Positions 1 through 7,762 of a DNA stretch of 64,000 bases are shown here, piece after piece. Under the pieces are notes generated by a model. That model was not told where the DNA came from, ran no database searches, and worked only from the letters and a program-made list of their open reading frames with translations. Origin of the DNA: Brucella tritici (lineage in GTDB: Bacteria > Pseudomonadota > Alphaproteobacteria > Rhizobiales > Rhizobiaceae); contig NZ_CADEAR010000002.1 in NCBI RefSeq assembly GCF_902825325.1, forward strand, positions 1-64,000, in the 5' to 3' direction. The position numbers and the translations under genes were made by a program. The first letter of the stretch is position 1. Each line of letters begins with the position of its first letter.

Positions 1-138
1 GCCTTACGACAACGCCCTTGCTGTTCGGCTAACGGTTCCCATCACCAGGGCCCGTAGAGGACTTTCACCTCCAAGTCATCGAACGGATACCATCCCGGTC
101 GAGCGATGCTTGCGCACCACGCGCCATGCTCGGCGCAC
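1..138 (-). mobile_element. 5' end of a probable group II intron (partial)
   Basis: Read on the minus strand from 138, the sequence begins GTGCGCC, matching the GUGYG 5' end of group II introns. It continues with a segment containing GGAGGTGAAAGTCCTC and then CTGGTGATGGGAACCG, which I recognise as typical of domain I of bacterial group II introns. The boundary lies 6 bases beyond the A/T tract of the helicase-gene terminator hairpin. Class C introns are known to insert just downstream of intrinsic terminators. The rest, including any reverse-transcriptase gene, would lie left of the window. This rests on motif memory, with no alignment made. Confidence 0.6.
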
Positions 139-143
139 CCAGT

Positions 144-173
144 AAAAAAGCCCCGGAAATCCGGGGCTTTTTC
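144..173. terminator. Bidirectional intrinsic terminator of the helicase gene
   Basis: A 7-bp GC stem (150-156 with 161-167, GCCCCGG / CCGGGGC) with a 4-base loop is flanked by six A on one side and five T on the other. It can therefore terminate in both directions. It follows the minus-strand helicase gene, whose stop is at 185. Confidence 0.85.
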
Positions 174-184
174 GTTTCTGATTA

Positions 185-2119
185 TTACTCGCCGCGACGC
201 TTCTTGCTGTAACCGCCGCCTTCGGGCTTTTTGCCGCCCTTCTTGAAGCCGTCTTTCTTGAAGTCGTCTCCGCGGGAAAAATCACGCGGCTTGTCCCACT
301 TGTCGCCCTTCGAGCGGTCGCCTTTATAGCCATCGCTCTTGTAGCCGTCGCGGAAGCCACCTTCCTTGAACTTGTCACCGCGCGGCTTGAAGCCACCCTT
401 GCCTTCACGCGGGGCAGCGTCACCGCCTGCACCTGCAACGGCAGTGCGGATCACAAGACCCTTTTCACCAGTGCCGCGTTCTTCGACTGAACGGCGGAAC
501 TCATCAGCCTTCGAGGCCGTGATTTCAAAGCGGGTTTCATTATCGAAAATCTTGATCGAACCAACGTCGCGCTTGGAAACATCGCCCGCCTTGCAGATGA
601 GCGGCAGCAGCCACTTCGGATCGGCGCGATGCTTGCGACCAGCAGAAACCGAGAACCAGACGCCGTCAAAATGTGCATTACGGTCAAAACGTTCGCCCGG
701 TTCGCCACGCTCACGACGCTCTCCGCGCTCGAAGCGGTCGCCGCGATCAGAGCGCTCGCCTTTTTCAAAACGATCCCGGGGCTTCTTGCCACCAACCGGA
801 TGCACCGGAGCATCGGAGACTTCTTCCGCTGCGGGGTAGGACGCAACTTCGCGGTTGAGGAAGGCGCTTGCGATCTGTTCCGGCGTATAACGCTCGGTCA
901 GCGCCTTCAGGAGATCCTGATACTCTTCTTCAACCGGCTGATTGAAGACTTCCGCATTCAAAATGCGCTCATTGGTTTTTGCTTGAACAGCAGCAATGCT
1001 TGGTGCCGGAACCGTCTGTGCATCGAGCTTTGCCATGTGCAGAAGGCGCTCTGCAGTGCGGCGACGTGAGAACGGCACGACCAGCACGCAGGTGCCCTTG
1101 CGACCTGCGCGACCCGTACGACCCGAACGGTGCAGCATCGTTTCAGGATTGTTCGGAAGATCGGCGTGAATAACGAGATCGAGATTGGGCAGATCGATAC
1201 CGCGTGCGGCAACGTCGGTTGCCACGCAGACACGGGCGCGTCCATCACGCATTGCCTGAAGCGCGTTGTTGCGTTCTGCCTGGCTCAATTCGCCGGACAG
1301 TGCAACCACAGCGAAACCGCGATTGGAAAGTCGGCTCGCCATATGCTTCACCGCTTCGCGGGTCGAGCAGAAAATGATCGAGTTCTGGCTGTCGTAATAG
1401 AGCAGCGTATTGATGATCGCGTGGTCGCGCTCATGCGGCGGCACCGGCATGGCAACATAGTCGATGTCGGCGTGCTGGCTGGTTTCGCTCTGGACGGTGA
1501 GACGAAGCGCGTCGTTCTGGAAGCGCTTGGCAAGCTGGGCAATCGGCTTCGGCACGGTTGCCGAGAACATCAGCGTGCGGCGGTCATCCGGCGCTTCGCC
1601 GAGGATGAATTCGAGGTCCTCGCGAAAGCCCATGTCGAGCATTTCGTCAGCTTCATCGAGAACGACGGCACGCAGTTCCGACATGTCGAGAGCATCGCGG
1701 GTGATATGGTCGCGCAGACGTCCCGGTGTACCGACAACGATGTGGGCGCCACGTTCCAGCGCACGACGCTCGGTGCGGATATCCATACCGCCAACGCAGG
1801 ATGCGATGCGCGCACCTGTATCGGCATAGAGCCATTCCAGTTCACGACGAACCTGAAGCGCCAGTTCGCGCGTCGGCGCGATAATCATTGCAAGCGGCGC
1901 ACCGGCATCGCCGAAACGTAGTTCGTCTTCGAGGAGGGTGTTGGCCATGGCAAGGCCGAAAGCAACTGTCTTGCCCGATCCGGTTTGTGCGGAAACGAGA
2001 AGATCGGCATCGAGCGTTTCGGGTGCCAGAACGGCATTTTGAACGGCGGTGAGTGTATTATAACCGCGAGCGGCTAATGCTCCGGACAGAGCCGGAGCGA
2101 TGGTTTCGGGCAAAGACAT
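185..2119 (-). CDS. DEAD-box ATP-dependent RNA helicase (DeaD/CsdA-like)
   Basis: This 644-aa superfamily 2 RNA helicase would unwind RNA duplexes in ribosome assembly or mRNA turnover. Visible motifs are AQTGSGKT (residues 44-51, Walker A), PTRELA (82-87), TPGR (131-134), DEAD (155-158), SAT (186-188) and the C-terminal HRSGRTGR arginine-finger motif. A DbpA-type RNA-binding domain appears to lie around residues 480-560. It is preceded by an RG/ER-rich linker and followed by a Lys/Gly/Asp-rich disordered tail. The length fits DeaD-type helicases with such extensions. The gene lies downstream of polA on the same strand with a 242-bp gap, so it is probably transcribed separately. I am sure of the family but not of the specific orthologue. 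Confidence 0.93.
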   Translation of the reverse strand: MSLPETIAPALSGALAARGYNTLTAVQNAVLAPETLDADLLVSAQTGSGKTVAFGLAMANTLLEDELRFGDAGAPLAMIIAPTRELALQVRRELEWLYADTGARIASCVGGMDIRTERRALERGAHIVVGTPGRLRDHITRDALDMSELRAVVLDEADEMLDMGFREDLEFILGEAPDDRRTLMFSATVPKPIAQLAKRFQNDALRLTVQSETSQHADIDYVAMPVPPHERDHAIINTLLYYDSQNSIIFCSTREAVKHMASRLSNRGFAVVALSGELSQAERNNALQAMRDGRARVCVATDVAARGIDLPNLDLVIHADLPNNPETMLHRSGRTGRAGRKGTCVLVVPFSRRRTAERLLHMAKLDAQTVPAPSIAAVQAKTNERILNAEVFNQPVEEEYQDLLKALTERYTPEQIASAFLNREVASYPAAEEVSDAPVHPVGGKKPRDRFEKGERSDRGDRFERGERRERGEPGERFDRNAHFDGVWFSVSAGRKHRADPKWLLPLICKAGDVSKRDVGSIKIFDNETRFEITASKADEFRRSVEERGTGEKGLVIRTAVAGAGGDAAPREGKGGFKPRGDKFKEGGFRDGYKSDGYKGDRSKGDKWDKPRDFSRGDDFKKDGFKKGGKKPEGGGYSKKRRGE

Positions 2120-2329
2120 GAACCACTTTCACGAAAAAAGCTTCTCAAGCCGTATACCCATTGGTCGTGAACCCACTTGTCCACGACTCCCCTGACGACC
2201 ACCGAAGCAACAGAATTGATGCTTCCCTATAGGGTTGGGCCGCTCAGGTCAACCGGCCAAACCTCAGAGCGCAATTCGATCCGATTGAATCGTACCGCCG
2301 CTCTGGCCCTTTTGGACCCGCATTTGGCC

Positions 2330-2365
2330 CGAAAACCGTTTCACACTTTTCGGAATGCGCTCTAG
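2330..2365. repeat. Half copy of a dispersed intergenic repeat
   Basis: On the minus strand this reads AGAGCGCATTCCGAAAAGTG followed by TGAAACGG. It nearly matches the left arm of the fuller repeat at 19979-20130. It overlaps the 3' end of polA by only a few bases and may be a decayed remnant of the same palindromic family. Confidence 0.6.
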
Positions 2366-5298
2366 TGTGCCTCATCCCAGTTATGCGCTGCACGCGCATC
2401 GACATGCAGCGGCACAGCAAGCGAGACGGCAGGCATTGCCGCATTTTCCATAATGTGACGAACGACTGGAATGGTCTTTTCGACTTCATTATCAGGCACT
2501 TCGAAGATCAGTTCGTCGTGCACTTGCAACAACATGCGCGCGGCAAGGTTTTGCTCAGCCAGTGCATCTTCCATACGGATCATGGCGCGGCGGATAATGT
2601 CGGCCGCAGAACCCTGTATCGGCGCATTGATGGCAGCGCGCTCGTTGAAAGCGCGGACCTGCGGGTTGGATGCCCTGATATCGGGATAATGCGCACGGCG
2701 GCCGAAAATCGTTTCGACATAACCATGCTCGCGCGCGAAAGCCTTGGTCGCCTCCATGTAGTCCTTGATGCCGGGAAAGCGCTCGAAATAGGTCCGAATA
2801 TATTGACCTGCCTCTTCGCGCGGAATCGACAACTGGTTCGCCAGACCGAATGCGGAAATGCCGTAGATGATACCGAAATTGATCGCCTTGGCGCGTCGGC
2901 GCACTTCCGACGGCATGCCTTCGACCGGCACGCTGAACATTTCGGATGCCGTCATGGCGTGAATGTCTATGCCGTCGGCAAATGCCTGTTTCAATTGCGC
3001 GATATCGGCCACATGCGCCAGGACACGCAGTTCGATCTGGCTGTAATCGGCAGAAACCAGCTTGTTGCCGGGTTCGGCGATGAAGGCTGTCCTGATCTTG
3101 CGGCCTTCGGCTGTGCGAACCGGAATATTTTGCAGGTTCGGATCGGATGACGAGAGACGTCCGGTCGAGGTGGACGCCATGGCATAGGACGTATGAACGC
3201 GCTTGGTCTCCGGGTTAATGAACCCCGGCAGAGCATCCGTATAGGTGGATTTGAGCTTGGTAAGCTGTCGCCAATCGACGATCTTGCGCGGCAGCGGATG
3301 GCCTTCAGCAGCGAGGTCTTCCAGCACTTGTGCAGAGGTCGACCATTGGCCGGTCTTGGTTTTCGACGCGCCCGGAAGGCCCATCTTGCCGAAAAGAATG
3401 TCGCCAAGCTGCTTGGGCGAACCGATGGTGAACTTCTCACCTGCCAGTTCGTAAATCTCGTCTTCGTAGGCTGCAGCAGCCTGCGCCAGATCGCCGGAAA
3501 GGCGCGACAATACCTGTCGGTCAACGGCAATGCCGCGTTCTTCCATGCGCGCCAGCACATCGACCAGCGGACGTTCCAGACGTTCATAGACCGACATGAG
3601 ACCCTCGGCTGCCAGGCGCGGCTTCAGCACCTGCCACAGACGCAGTGTCACATCGGCGTCTTCCCCTGCATAAGCCGTAGCACGATCGAGATCGACCATG
3701 TCGAAGCTGACGGCGCTTTTGCCGCTTCCCGCCACATCCTTGTAGGGAATTGGCGTATGGCCGAGCCAGCGCTCGGACAACGGGTCCATGCCATGGCTGC
3801 CCGTCCCCGCGTCCAGCACATAGGAAATCAGCATCGTATCATCGAACGACACCGCATTGATCCCATGGCGGCGCATGACCAGCCAGTCATATTTCATGTT
3901 CTGCGCGATCTTGAGAACGGAAGCGTCCTCAAGCACAGCCTTCAAAGCGGCAAGCGCTTCATCCAGCGGAATTTGTCCCTCGACCATACCGCCACCGAGA
4001 AGATCACCTGTGCCGGATTTGTGCTGAAGCGGGATGTAAGCCGCCTTGCCCGGCGCCAGTGCCAGCGAAAAGCCGACCAGTTCCGCCTGCATCGGATCGA
4101 GCGACGTCGTTTCCGTATCGAAGGCCAGAACCCCGATTTCAACCGCCTCTGCGAGCCACAGTTTCAGTGTGGCTATGTCGCGAATGCAGGTATACGCACT
4201 CGTATCGATGGTCTGCGCGGTTGCTTCCGCCGCCCGCTTTTCTGCGAGCGCCTTCGGCGTATAGCCCTGATCCGAGGCCGTGACGGTCGATGTCGAGACT
4301 GGTTGCGTCGCCGTATTATCAGCCTTGGCGGGAACATCGACATCGGGACCGTGCGCATCCGCGCCCCAGTCGGTCTCCACATGGCATGGTTCGACGGCAG
4401 AAGCGTCAGTGTCAGTTGCCTCGGCCACCCGGCGAGTGAGTGAAGTGAACTCCATTGCCTTCAGGAAGCCAATCAGCTTCGGGCCGTTCTGCGGCTCAAG
4501 CACCAGACCGTCGAGATCGACATCCAGCGGAACATCGGTCTTGAGCGTAACCAGCTCGCGCGAAATCTTCGTCTGGTCGGCAAAGGCCAGAATATTTTCG
4601 CGACGCTTGTTCTGCTTGATTTCGGAAGCGCGGGCCAGAAGCGTGTCGAGATCACCGAACTCTTCCAGCAACTGCGCCGCCGTCTTGGGACCGATGCCGG
4701 GGATGCCGGGAACATTGTCGGTGCTGTCGCCGGTCAGCGATTGCAGGTCGATCATTTTTTCCGGCGGAACGCCCCATTTCTCGATCACTTCCGGGATCGA
4801 AATCTGCTTGTCTTTCATGCTGTCATACATCGACACGCTTGGCGTCACGAGCTGCATGAGATCCTTGTCGGACGAAACGATGGTGACGTCACCACCTGCC
4901 TGTTCGGCGACACGGGCATAGGTCGCGATCAGATCGTCGGCCTCGAAACCCTCCTTCTCGATGCAAGGCAGATTGAACGCGCGCGTTGCCTGACGGATGA
5001 GGCCGAACTGCGGAATGAGATCTTCCGGCGGCGCGGTGCGATTGGCCTTGTATTCAGGATAGATTTCGTTGCGGAACGTCTTCGACGAATAGTCGAAAAT
5101 AACCGCGAAATGGGTCGGCACCACGCCGACATCCGTATTGCGAGCATCCTTCAGGAGCTTCCACAGCATGTTGCAGAAGCCCGAGACGGCACCAACCGGC
5201 AGACCATCCGTCTTGCGGGTCAGCGGTGGCAGGGCATGATAGGCGCGGAAAATATAGCCCGAGCCGTCAACGAGAAAGAGATGATCGCCTTTTTTCAT
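2362..5298 (-). CDS. polA: DNA polymerase I
   Basis: This 978-aa protein fits full-length PolA, which fills gaps and removes Okazaki primers. Three regions are visible. The N-terminal 5'-3' nuclease (about 1-300) includes the SLTGDSTDNVPG segment and the helix-hairpin-helix GIPGIGPKTA. A central 3'-5' exonuclease-like domain starts at FDTETTSLD, so the first DxE motif is intact and proofreading is plausible. The C-terminal polymerase domain carries DYSQIELR (motif A), the O-helix region RRRAKAINFGIIYG, and QVHDELIFE (motif C). The ATG at 5298 starts MKKGDHLFLVDGSGYIFRAYH, the typical PolA N-terminus. No frameshift is seen. Confidence 0.97.
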   Translation of the reverse strand: MKKGDHLFLVDGSGYIFRAYHALPPLTRKTDGLPVGAVSGFCNMLWKLLKDARNTDVGVVPTHFAVIFDYSSKTFRNEIYPEYKANRTAPPEDLIPQFGLIRQATRAFNLPCIEKEGFEADDLIATYARVAEQAGGDVTIVSSDKDLMQLVTPSVSMYDSMKDKQISIPEVIEKWGVPPEKMIDLQSLTGDSTDNVPGIPGIGPKTAAQLLEEFGDLDTLLARASEIKQNKRRENILAFADQTKISRELVTLKTDVPLDVDLDGLVLEPQNGPKLIGFLKAMEFTSLTRRVAEATDTDASAVEPCHVETDWGADAHGPDVDVPAKADNTATQPVSTSTVTASDQGYTPKALAEKRAAEATAQTIDTSAYTCIRDIATLKLWLAEAVEIGVLAFDTETTSLDPMQAELVGFSLALAPGKAAYIPLQHKSGTGDLLGGGMVEGQIPLDEALAALKAVLEDASVLKIAQNMKYDWLVMRRHGINAVSFDDTMLISYVLDAGTGSHGMDPLSERWLGHTPIPYKDVAGSGKSAVSFDMVDLDRATAYAGEDADVTLRLWQVLKPRLAAEGLMSVYERLERPLVDVLARMEERGIAVDRQVLSRLSGDLAQAAAAYEDEIYELAGEKFTIGSPKQLGDILFGKMGLPGASKTKTGQWSTSAQVLEDLAAEGHPLPRKIVDWRQLTKLKSTYTDALPGFINPETKRVHTSYAMASTSTGRLSSSDPNLQNIPVRTAEGRKIRTAFIAEPGNKLVSADYSQIELRVLAHVADIAQLKQAFADGIDIHAMTASEMFSVPVEGMPSEVRRRAKAINFGIIYGISAFGLANQLSIPREEAGQYIRTYFERFPGIKDYMEATKAFAREHGYVETIFGRRAHYPDIRASNPQVRAFNERAAINAPIQGSAADIIRRAMIRMEDALAEQNLAARMLLQVHDELIFEVPDNEVEKTIPVVRHIMENAAMPAVSLAVPLHVDARAAHNWDEAH

Positions 5299-5628
5299 AA
5301 GGTAGAATTAGAGGAAAGCAACCATAAAGGAAACCGCTCCCGTGTCAGGAGAAACAACCGTCCACGTGAAAGAGAACCCATCACGCCGCGATAACACGTT
5401 TGTTACAGATTTGTAATCTTCCGTGCCCTTGAATAGCCACAGTTGAAAGGCCAAATCCTGGTCATCGACAGTTCGTCGGTCGCCGGTTTTCTGACCCGTC
5501 CCCCGTTGGATGCCGGATGTTAGCGGCAGCCTCATTCCCCTCTCCGGGCTGCCGCTTTGAGTGTAGTGATATGGCCGTTACGGTAACCCCCTCACCGTAA
5601 CGGCCAAATCTTTTTTACACTCCCGGTT
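5299..5628. other. 330-bp spacer upstream of polA with two hairpins
   Basis: No convincing gene is present. The polA promoter should lie at its left end, reading leftward. Two stem-loops occur. One has a 9-bp stem, 5522-5530 with 5548-5556. The other has a 13-bp stem, 5572-5584 with 5594-5606. They probably end the minus-strand lipoprotein transcript. A 75-codon minus-strand frame at 5308-5535 has no family features and I do not call it. Confidence 0.6.
5572..5616. terminator. Terminator-like hairpin after the lipoprotein gene
   Basis: A perfect 13-bp stem (TGGCCGTTACGGT with its complement at 5594-5606) and a 9-base loop lie 13 bp past the stop codon of the minus-strand lipoprotein gene. 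The T-tract is on the plus-strand side (5609-5616), so its strength in the minus direction is uncertain. Confidence 0.55.
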
Positions 5629-6150
5629 TCATCCCCCGGACGCCGTTGGGCAGCCCTTTTCCGGTGAGAAATTCGTGCTACCGTCAGGATGAAAAACCTT
5701 GGGGTTGGGATCATAGAACGGCCCCACCACCAGCGGTTCGGCAGGAAGGACAGATTGGTCTTCGCTGGAACGAACACTCGTCGTCAGGCTTTGCAGCAGC
5801 TTTCCATCGAGCGACACAATACGGATCGCCACATTATAGGGCCTGTCCTTGACGATACAGTGCAGGGCATCCGTTTCCAGCGCGACAGTATCGAGCTTCG
5901 GAAACGTCTTGCGCACCACTTCTACAGGCTTGCCGCCTTGCGGGTTGTCGAAGAAGGCCGTCACCGTCGCACCCGTCTCAACCGGCGCGATCTTGCGCAG
6001 CGTGACCAGAAAGCTGGCGCGTGCGATGCGATAATTAAAAACCACCAGTCTCCCCGAAACCTCGAAAGGTCCGTCCGTCTTTTCGCGCTGGCAACCAGTG
6101 GCGGAAAAGCTAAGGGCCAAAACCAGCACAGATGCGGTAAGAGGCCTCAT
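5629..6150 (-). CDS. Putative lipoprotein of unknown function
   Basis: This 173-aa protein has a lipoprotein signal: a short charged start, a hydrophobic stretch (VLVLALSFSATGC) and a lipobox cysteine at about residue 20 (ATGC). It is thus predicted to be anchored to the inner or outer membrane. I recognise no domain in the mature part. Its start overlaps the end of the CGNR gene by 4 bases (ATGA), so the two are probably co-transcribed and translationally coupled. Co-expression with a regulator that faces a transporter suggests, but does not show, a role in the same response. Confidence 0.75.
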   Translation of the reverse strand: MRPLTASVLVLALSFSATGCQREKTDGPFEVSGRLVVFNYRIARASFLVTLRKIAPVETGATVTAFFDNPQGGKPVEVVRKTFPKLDTVALETDALHCIVKDRPYNVAIRIVSLDGKLLQSLTTSVRSSEDQSVLPAEPLVVGPFYDPNPKVFHPDGSTNFSPEKGCPTASGG

Positions 6151-6707
6151 GCTTCCACCTCCCTATGGCGGTAATAATGACGGCTTGCCTTGGCACGATT
6201 GCCGCAGACGCGCATATCGCACCAAACACGGCTGCGATTGCGGCTGCGGTCCATGAAAAGCCAGCCGCAATTGCCGCATATTTTGAGGCGGCCACCATCC
6301 GTTCCCGCCTGACAATCGCCCATAAGCCGAAGTGCGGATCGCGCTGTCGCGGTTTCCAGAGCCTGCGATGAGGAGGTATGGCGAAACACATCCGCCACAC
6401 GTTCCAGAAAATCCGCGAGAAGATCGTTATCGCCTTCCCCCAGAACAAAGGTACGAAAATAACGATCAGTTGCTTCGCGCAACGCCAGAAAACGTGCGCG
6501 GCTTTCGGGCTGAACCGGCAAGAGCGGCCAGCCCAAATCCTTCTCTGCACAAAATCTTCCCGCAGCCTCGGTAAAGGCCGCAAGCTGTTCCGGTATGGCA
6601 AAGCGATCTACGCTGCGTTCCGGTTCGTCACGCAGGATCACGCTGTTAGCAACATCAAGCGCCAGCGCACCGCCGGAAAACCGATGCAATGTCCATGAAA
6701 AGCTCAT
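6147..6707 (-). CDS. CGNR zinc-finger / ABATE-domain transcriptional regulator
   Basis: This 186-aa protein ends in a CGNR-type zinc finger. The cysteines lie in CGNCGWLF and WCDMRVCGNRAK, followed by a HYYRHR tail. The N-terminal part (starting FSGGALALDVANS) matches the ABATE/DUF1470 layout found with CGNR fingers in stress-linked bacterial regulators. Members are thought to be ligand-responsive DNA-binding proteins, with ligands mostly unknown. It is divergent from the LivH-type permease gene. The 67-bp gap holds a 36-bp dyad (6713-6748) that could be its operator. Autoregulation plus control of the permease is my inference. Confidence 0.85.
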   Translation of the reverse strand: MSFSWTLHRFSGGALALDVANSVILRDEPERSVDRFAIPEQLAAFTEAAGRFCAEKDLGWPLLPVQPESRARFLALREATDRYFRTFVLGEGDNDLLADFLERVADVFRHTSSSQALETATARSALRLMGDCQAGTDGGRLKICGNCGWLFMDRSRNRSRVWCDMRVCGNRAKASRHYYRHREVEA

Positions 6708-6712
6708 GGCTT

Positions 6713-6748
6713 ATTATAACTGGTAAAATGCATTTTGGCAGTTATAAT
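6713..6748. promoter_or_regulatory. Large dyad, probable operator between regulator and permease
   Basis: Outer arms ATTATAACTG (6713-6722) and CAGTTATAAT (6739-6748) are perfect inverted repeats. They enclose a perfect inner palindrome, AAAATGCATTTT (6725-6736), on the same axis. In all 32 of 36 positions pair, with only the two-base spacers breaking symmetry. It sits centrally in the 67-bp divergent gap, so a protein bound there could block both promoters. The CGNR protein is the obvious candidate. Confidence 0.8.
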
Positions 6749-6774
6749 TATCGGCAAAGGTCGGAGAACGCCCG

Positions 6775-7671
6775 ATGGCTTATATTCTCCAGCAAATCGC
6801 CAATGCCGTTCCGCTGGCCGCGCTCTATGGCCTGCTTGCCTTCGGCTATGCGGTGAGCTTCGCTGTAATCCGGCGTGCCGACATCAGCTATGGCGCGTTC
6901 GTCGCCTTTTCCGGCCAGCTTCTCATCCTTTTTACCGGCTTTGGTTGGGACCGGCTCTGGCTCGTTTTCCCGGCAGCCCTTGCTGTCGGCATTGCAGGAG
7001 CCTCGTTCTACACGCTTTCAGCTGGCATCGCCGTACATCATTTCGTGCTGCGCCCTCTACGGCATATAGCGCCTAACATGGCCATGGTGGCAGCACTCGG
7101 CATTGCCATAGTGCTCATGGAAAGCGTTCGCCTTGCCGCTGCCTCGCGTAGCCTTTGGCTGCCGCCACTTCTGCAACAGACCGTCGTTTTCTGGCAGAAT
7201 GGCAACGCTACCGTCAGCCTCACGACCATGCAGCTTCTCAATACAGCCCTCATGACAGCCATGGTTCTTGCAGGCGGTTTCATTCTCCAGCACACCCGGC
7301 ATGGACGCAACTGGCGCGCTGTGCGAGACGATGCTTTTGCGGCCGCGCTTTGCGGTGTCGACACACAGAGGGTTCTTCTCATCGCCTATCTCGGCGGCGT
7401 GCTGCTTGCTGCGCTCGCTGGAATCTTGATGACCGCCTATTACGGTACGATGAATTCCGGCGACGGGTTGCTGCTTGGCCTTAAAATCCTGATGATCGGC
7501 GCGGTCGGAGGCTATTTCTCGCCACTCGCCTCGGCGGCTGGCGCTGCGCTCCTCGCTTTTGCGGAAACGTTCTGGTCGGCCTTTGCGCCGCTCGTCTGGC
7601 GTGAACCTGCAATCTTCGCACTTCTCGTCTTTCTTCTGGCACTCGGCAGGCGGGAAGACCTTGCTCCCTGA
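6775..7671 (+). CDS. Branched-chain amino acid ABC transporter permease (LivH family), orphan
   Basis: This 298-aa polytopic inner-membrane protein has about eight hydrophobic segments. Family features include the N-terminal AALYGLLAFGYAVSF, the ADISYGAFVAF segment, and a C-terminal SGDGLLLGLKILMIGAVGG stretch typical of LivH. The start ATG at 6775 has a GGAG 8 bases upstream. No LivM, ATPase or binding-protein gene is next to it, which is unusual because these transporters need two permeases, two ATPases and a periplasmic receptor. Partners may be elsewhere, or it may act with other subunits. Expression is probably controlled through the dyad upstream. Confidence 0.87.
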   Translation: MAYILQQIANAVPLAALYGLLAFGYAVSFAVIRRADISYGAFVAFSGQLLILFTGFGWDRLWLVFPAALAVGIAGASFYTLSAGIAVHHFVLRPLRHIAPNMAMVAALGIAIVLMESVRLAAASRSLWLPPLLQQTVVFWQNGNATVSLTTMQLLNTALMTAMVLAGGFILQHTRHGRNWRAVRDDAFAAALCGVDTQRVLLIAYLGGVLLAALAGILMTAYYGTMNSGDGLLLGLKILMIGAVGGYFSPLASAAGAALLAFAETFWSAFAPLVWREPAIFALLVFLLALGRREDLAP

Positions 7672-7762
7672 AATCCGCTTTAACTTGGGCTCAATGAGGG
7701 TTTTAACTTCGGAAAGCTGGTTGTACTGTGCCGCCAGTTTTACGACTCGTCAGGAAGCATCC

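Noticed and set aside
76..438. 120-codon minus-strand frame at the window start
   Set aside because: It crosses the helicase terminator and the intron boundary and is Arg/Ser/Ala-rich shadow sequence of the helicase tail.
3193..4443. 416-codon frame antisense to polA
   Set aside because: No recognisable motifs, and polA is complete and certain on the other strand.
5308..5535. 75-codon minus-strand frame upstream of polA
   Set aside because: No ribosome-binding site, no family pattern, and it crosses a hairpin region.
7559..7762. Longer N-terminus of the M20 dipeptidase
   Set aside because: It overlaps the permease gene by over 100 bp, lacks family similarity, and the ATG at 7763 has a good ribosome-binding site.
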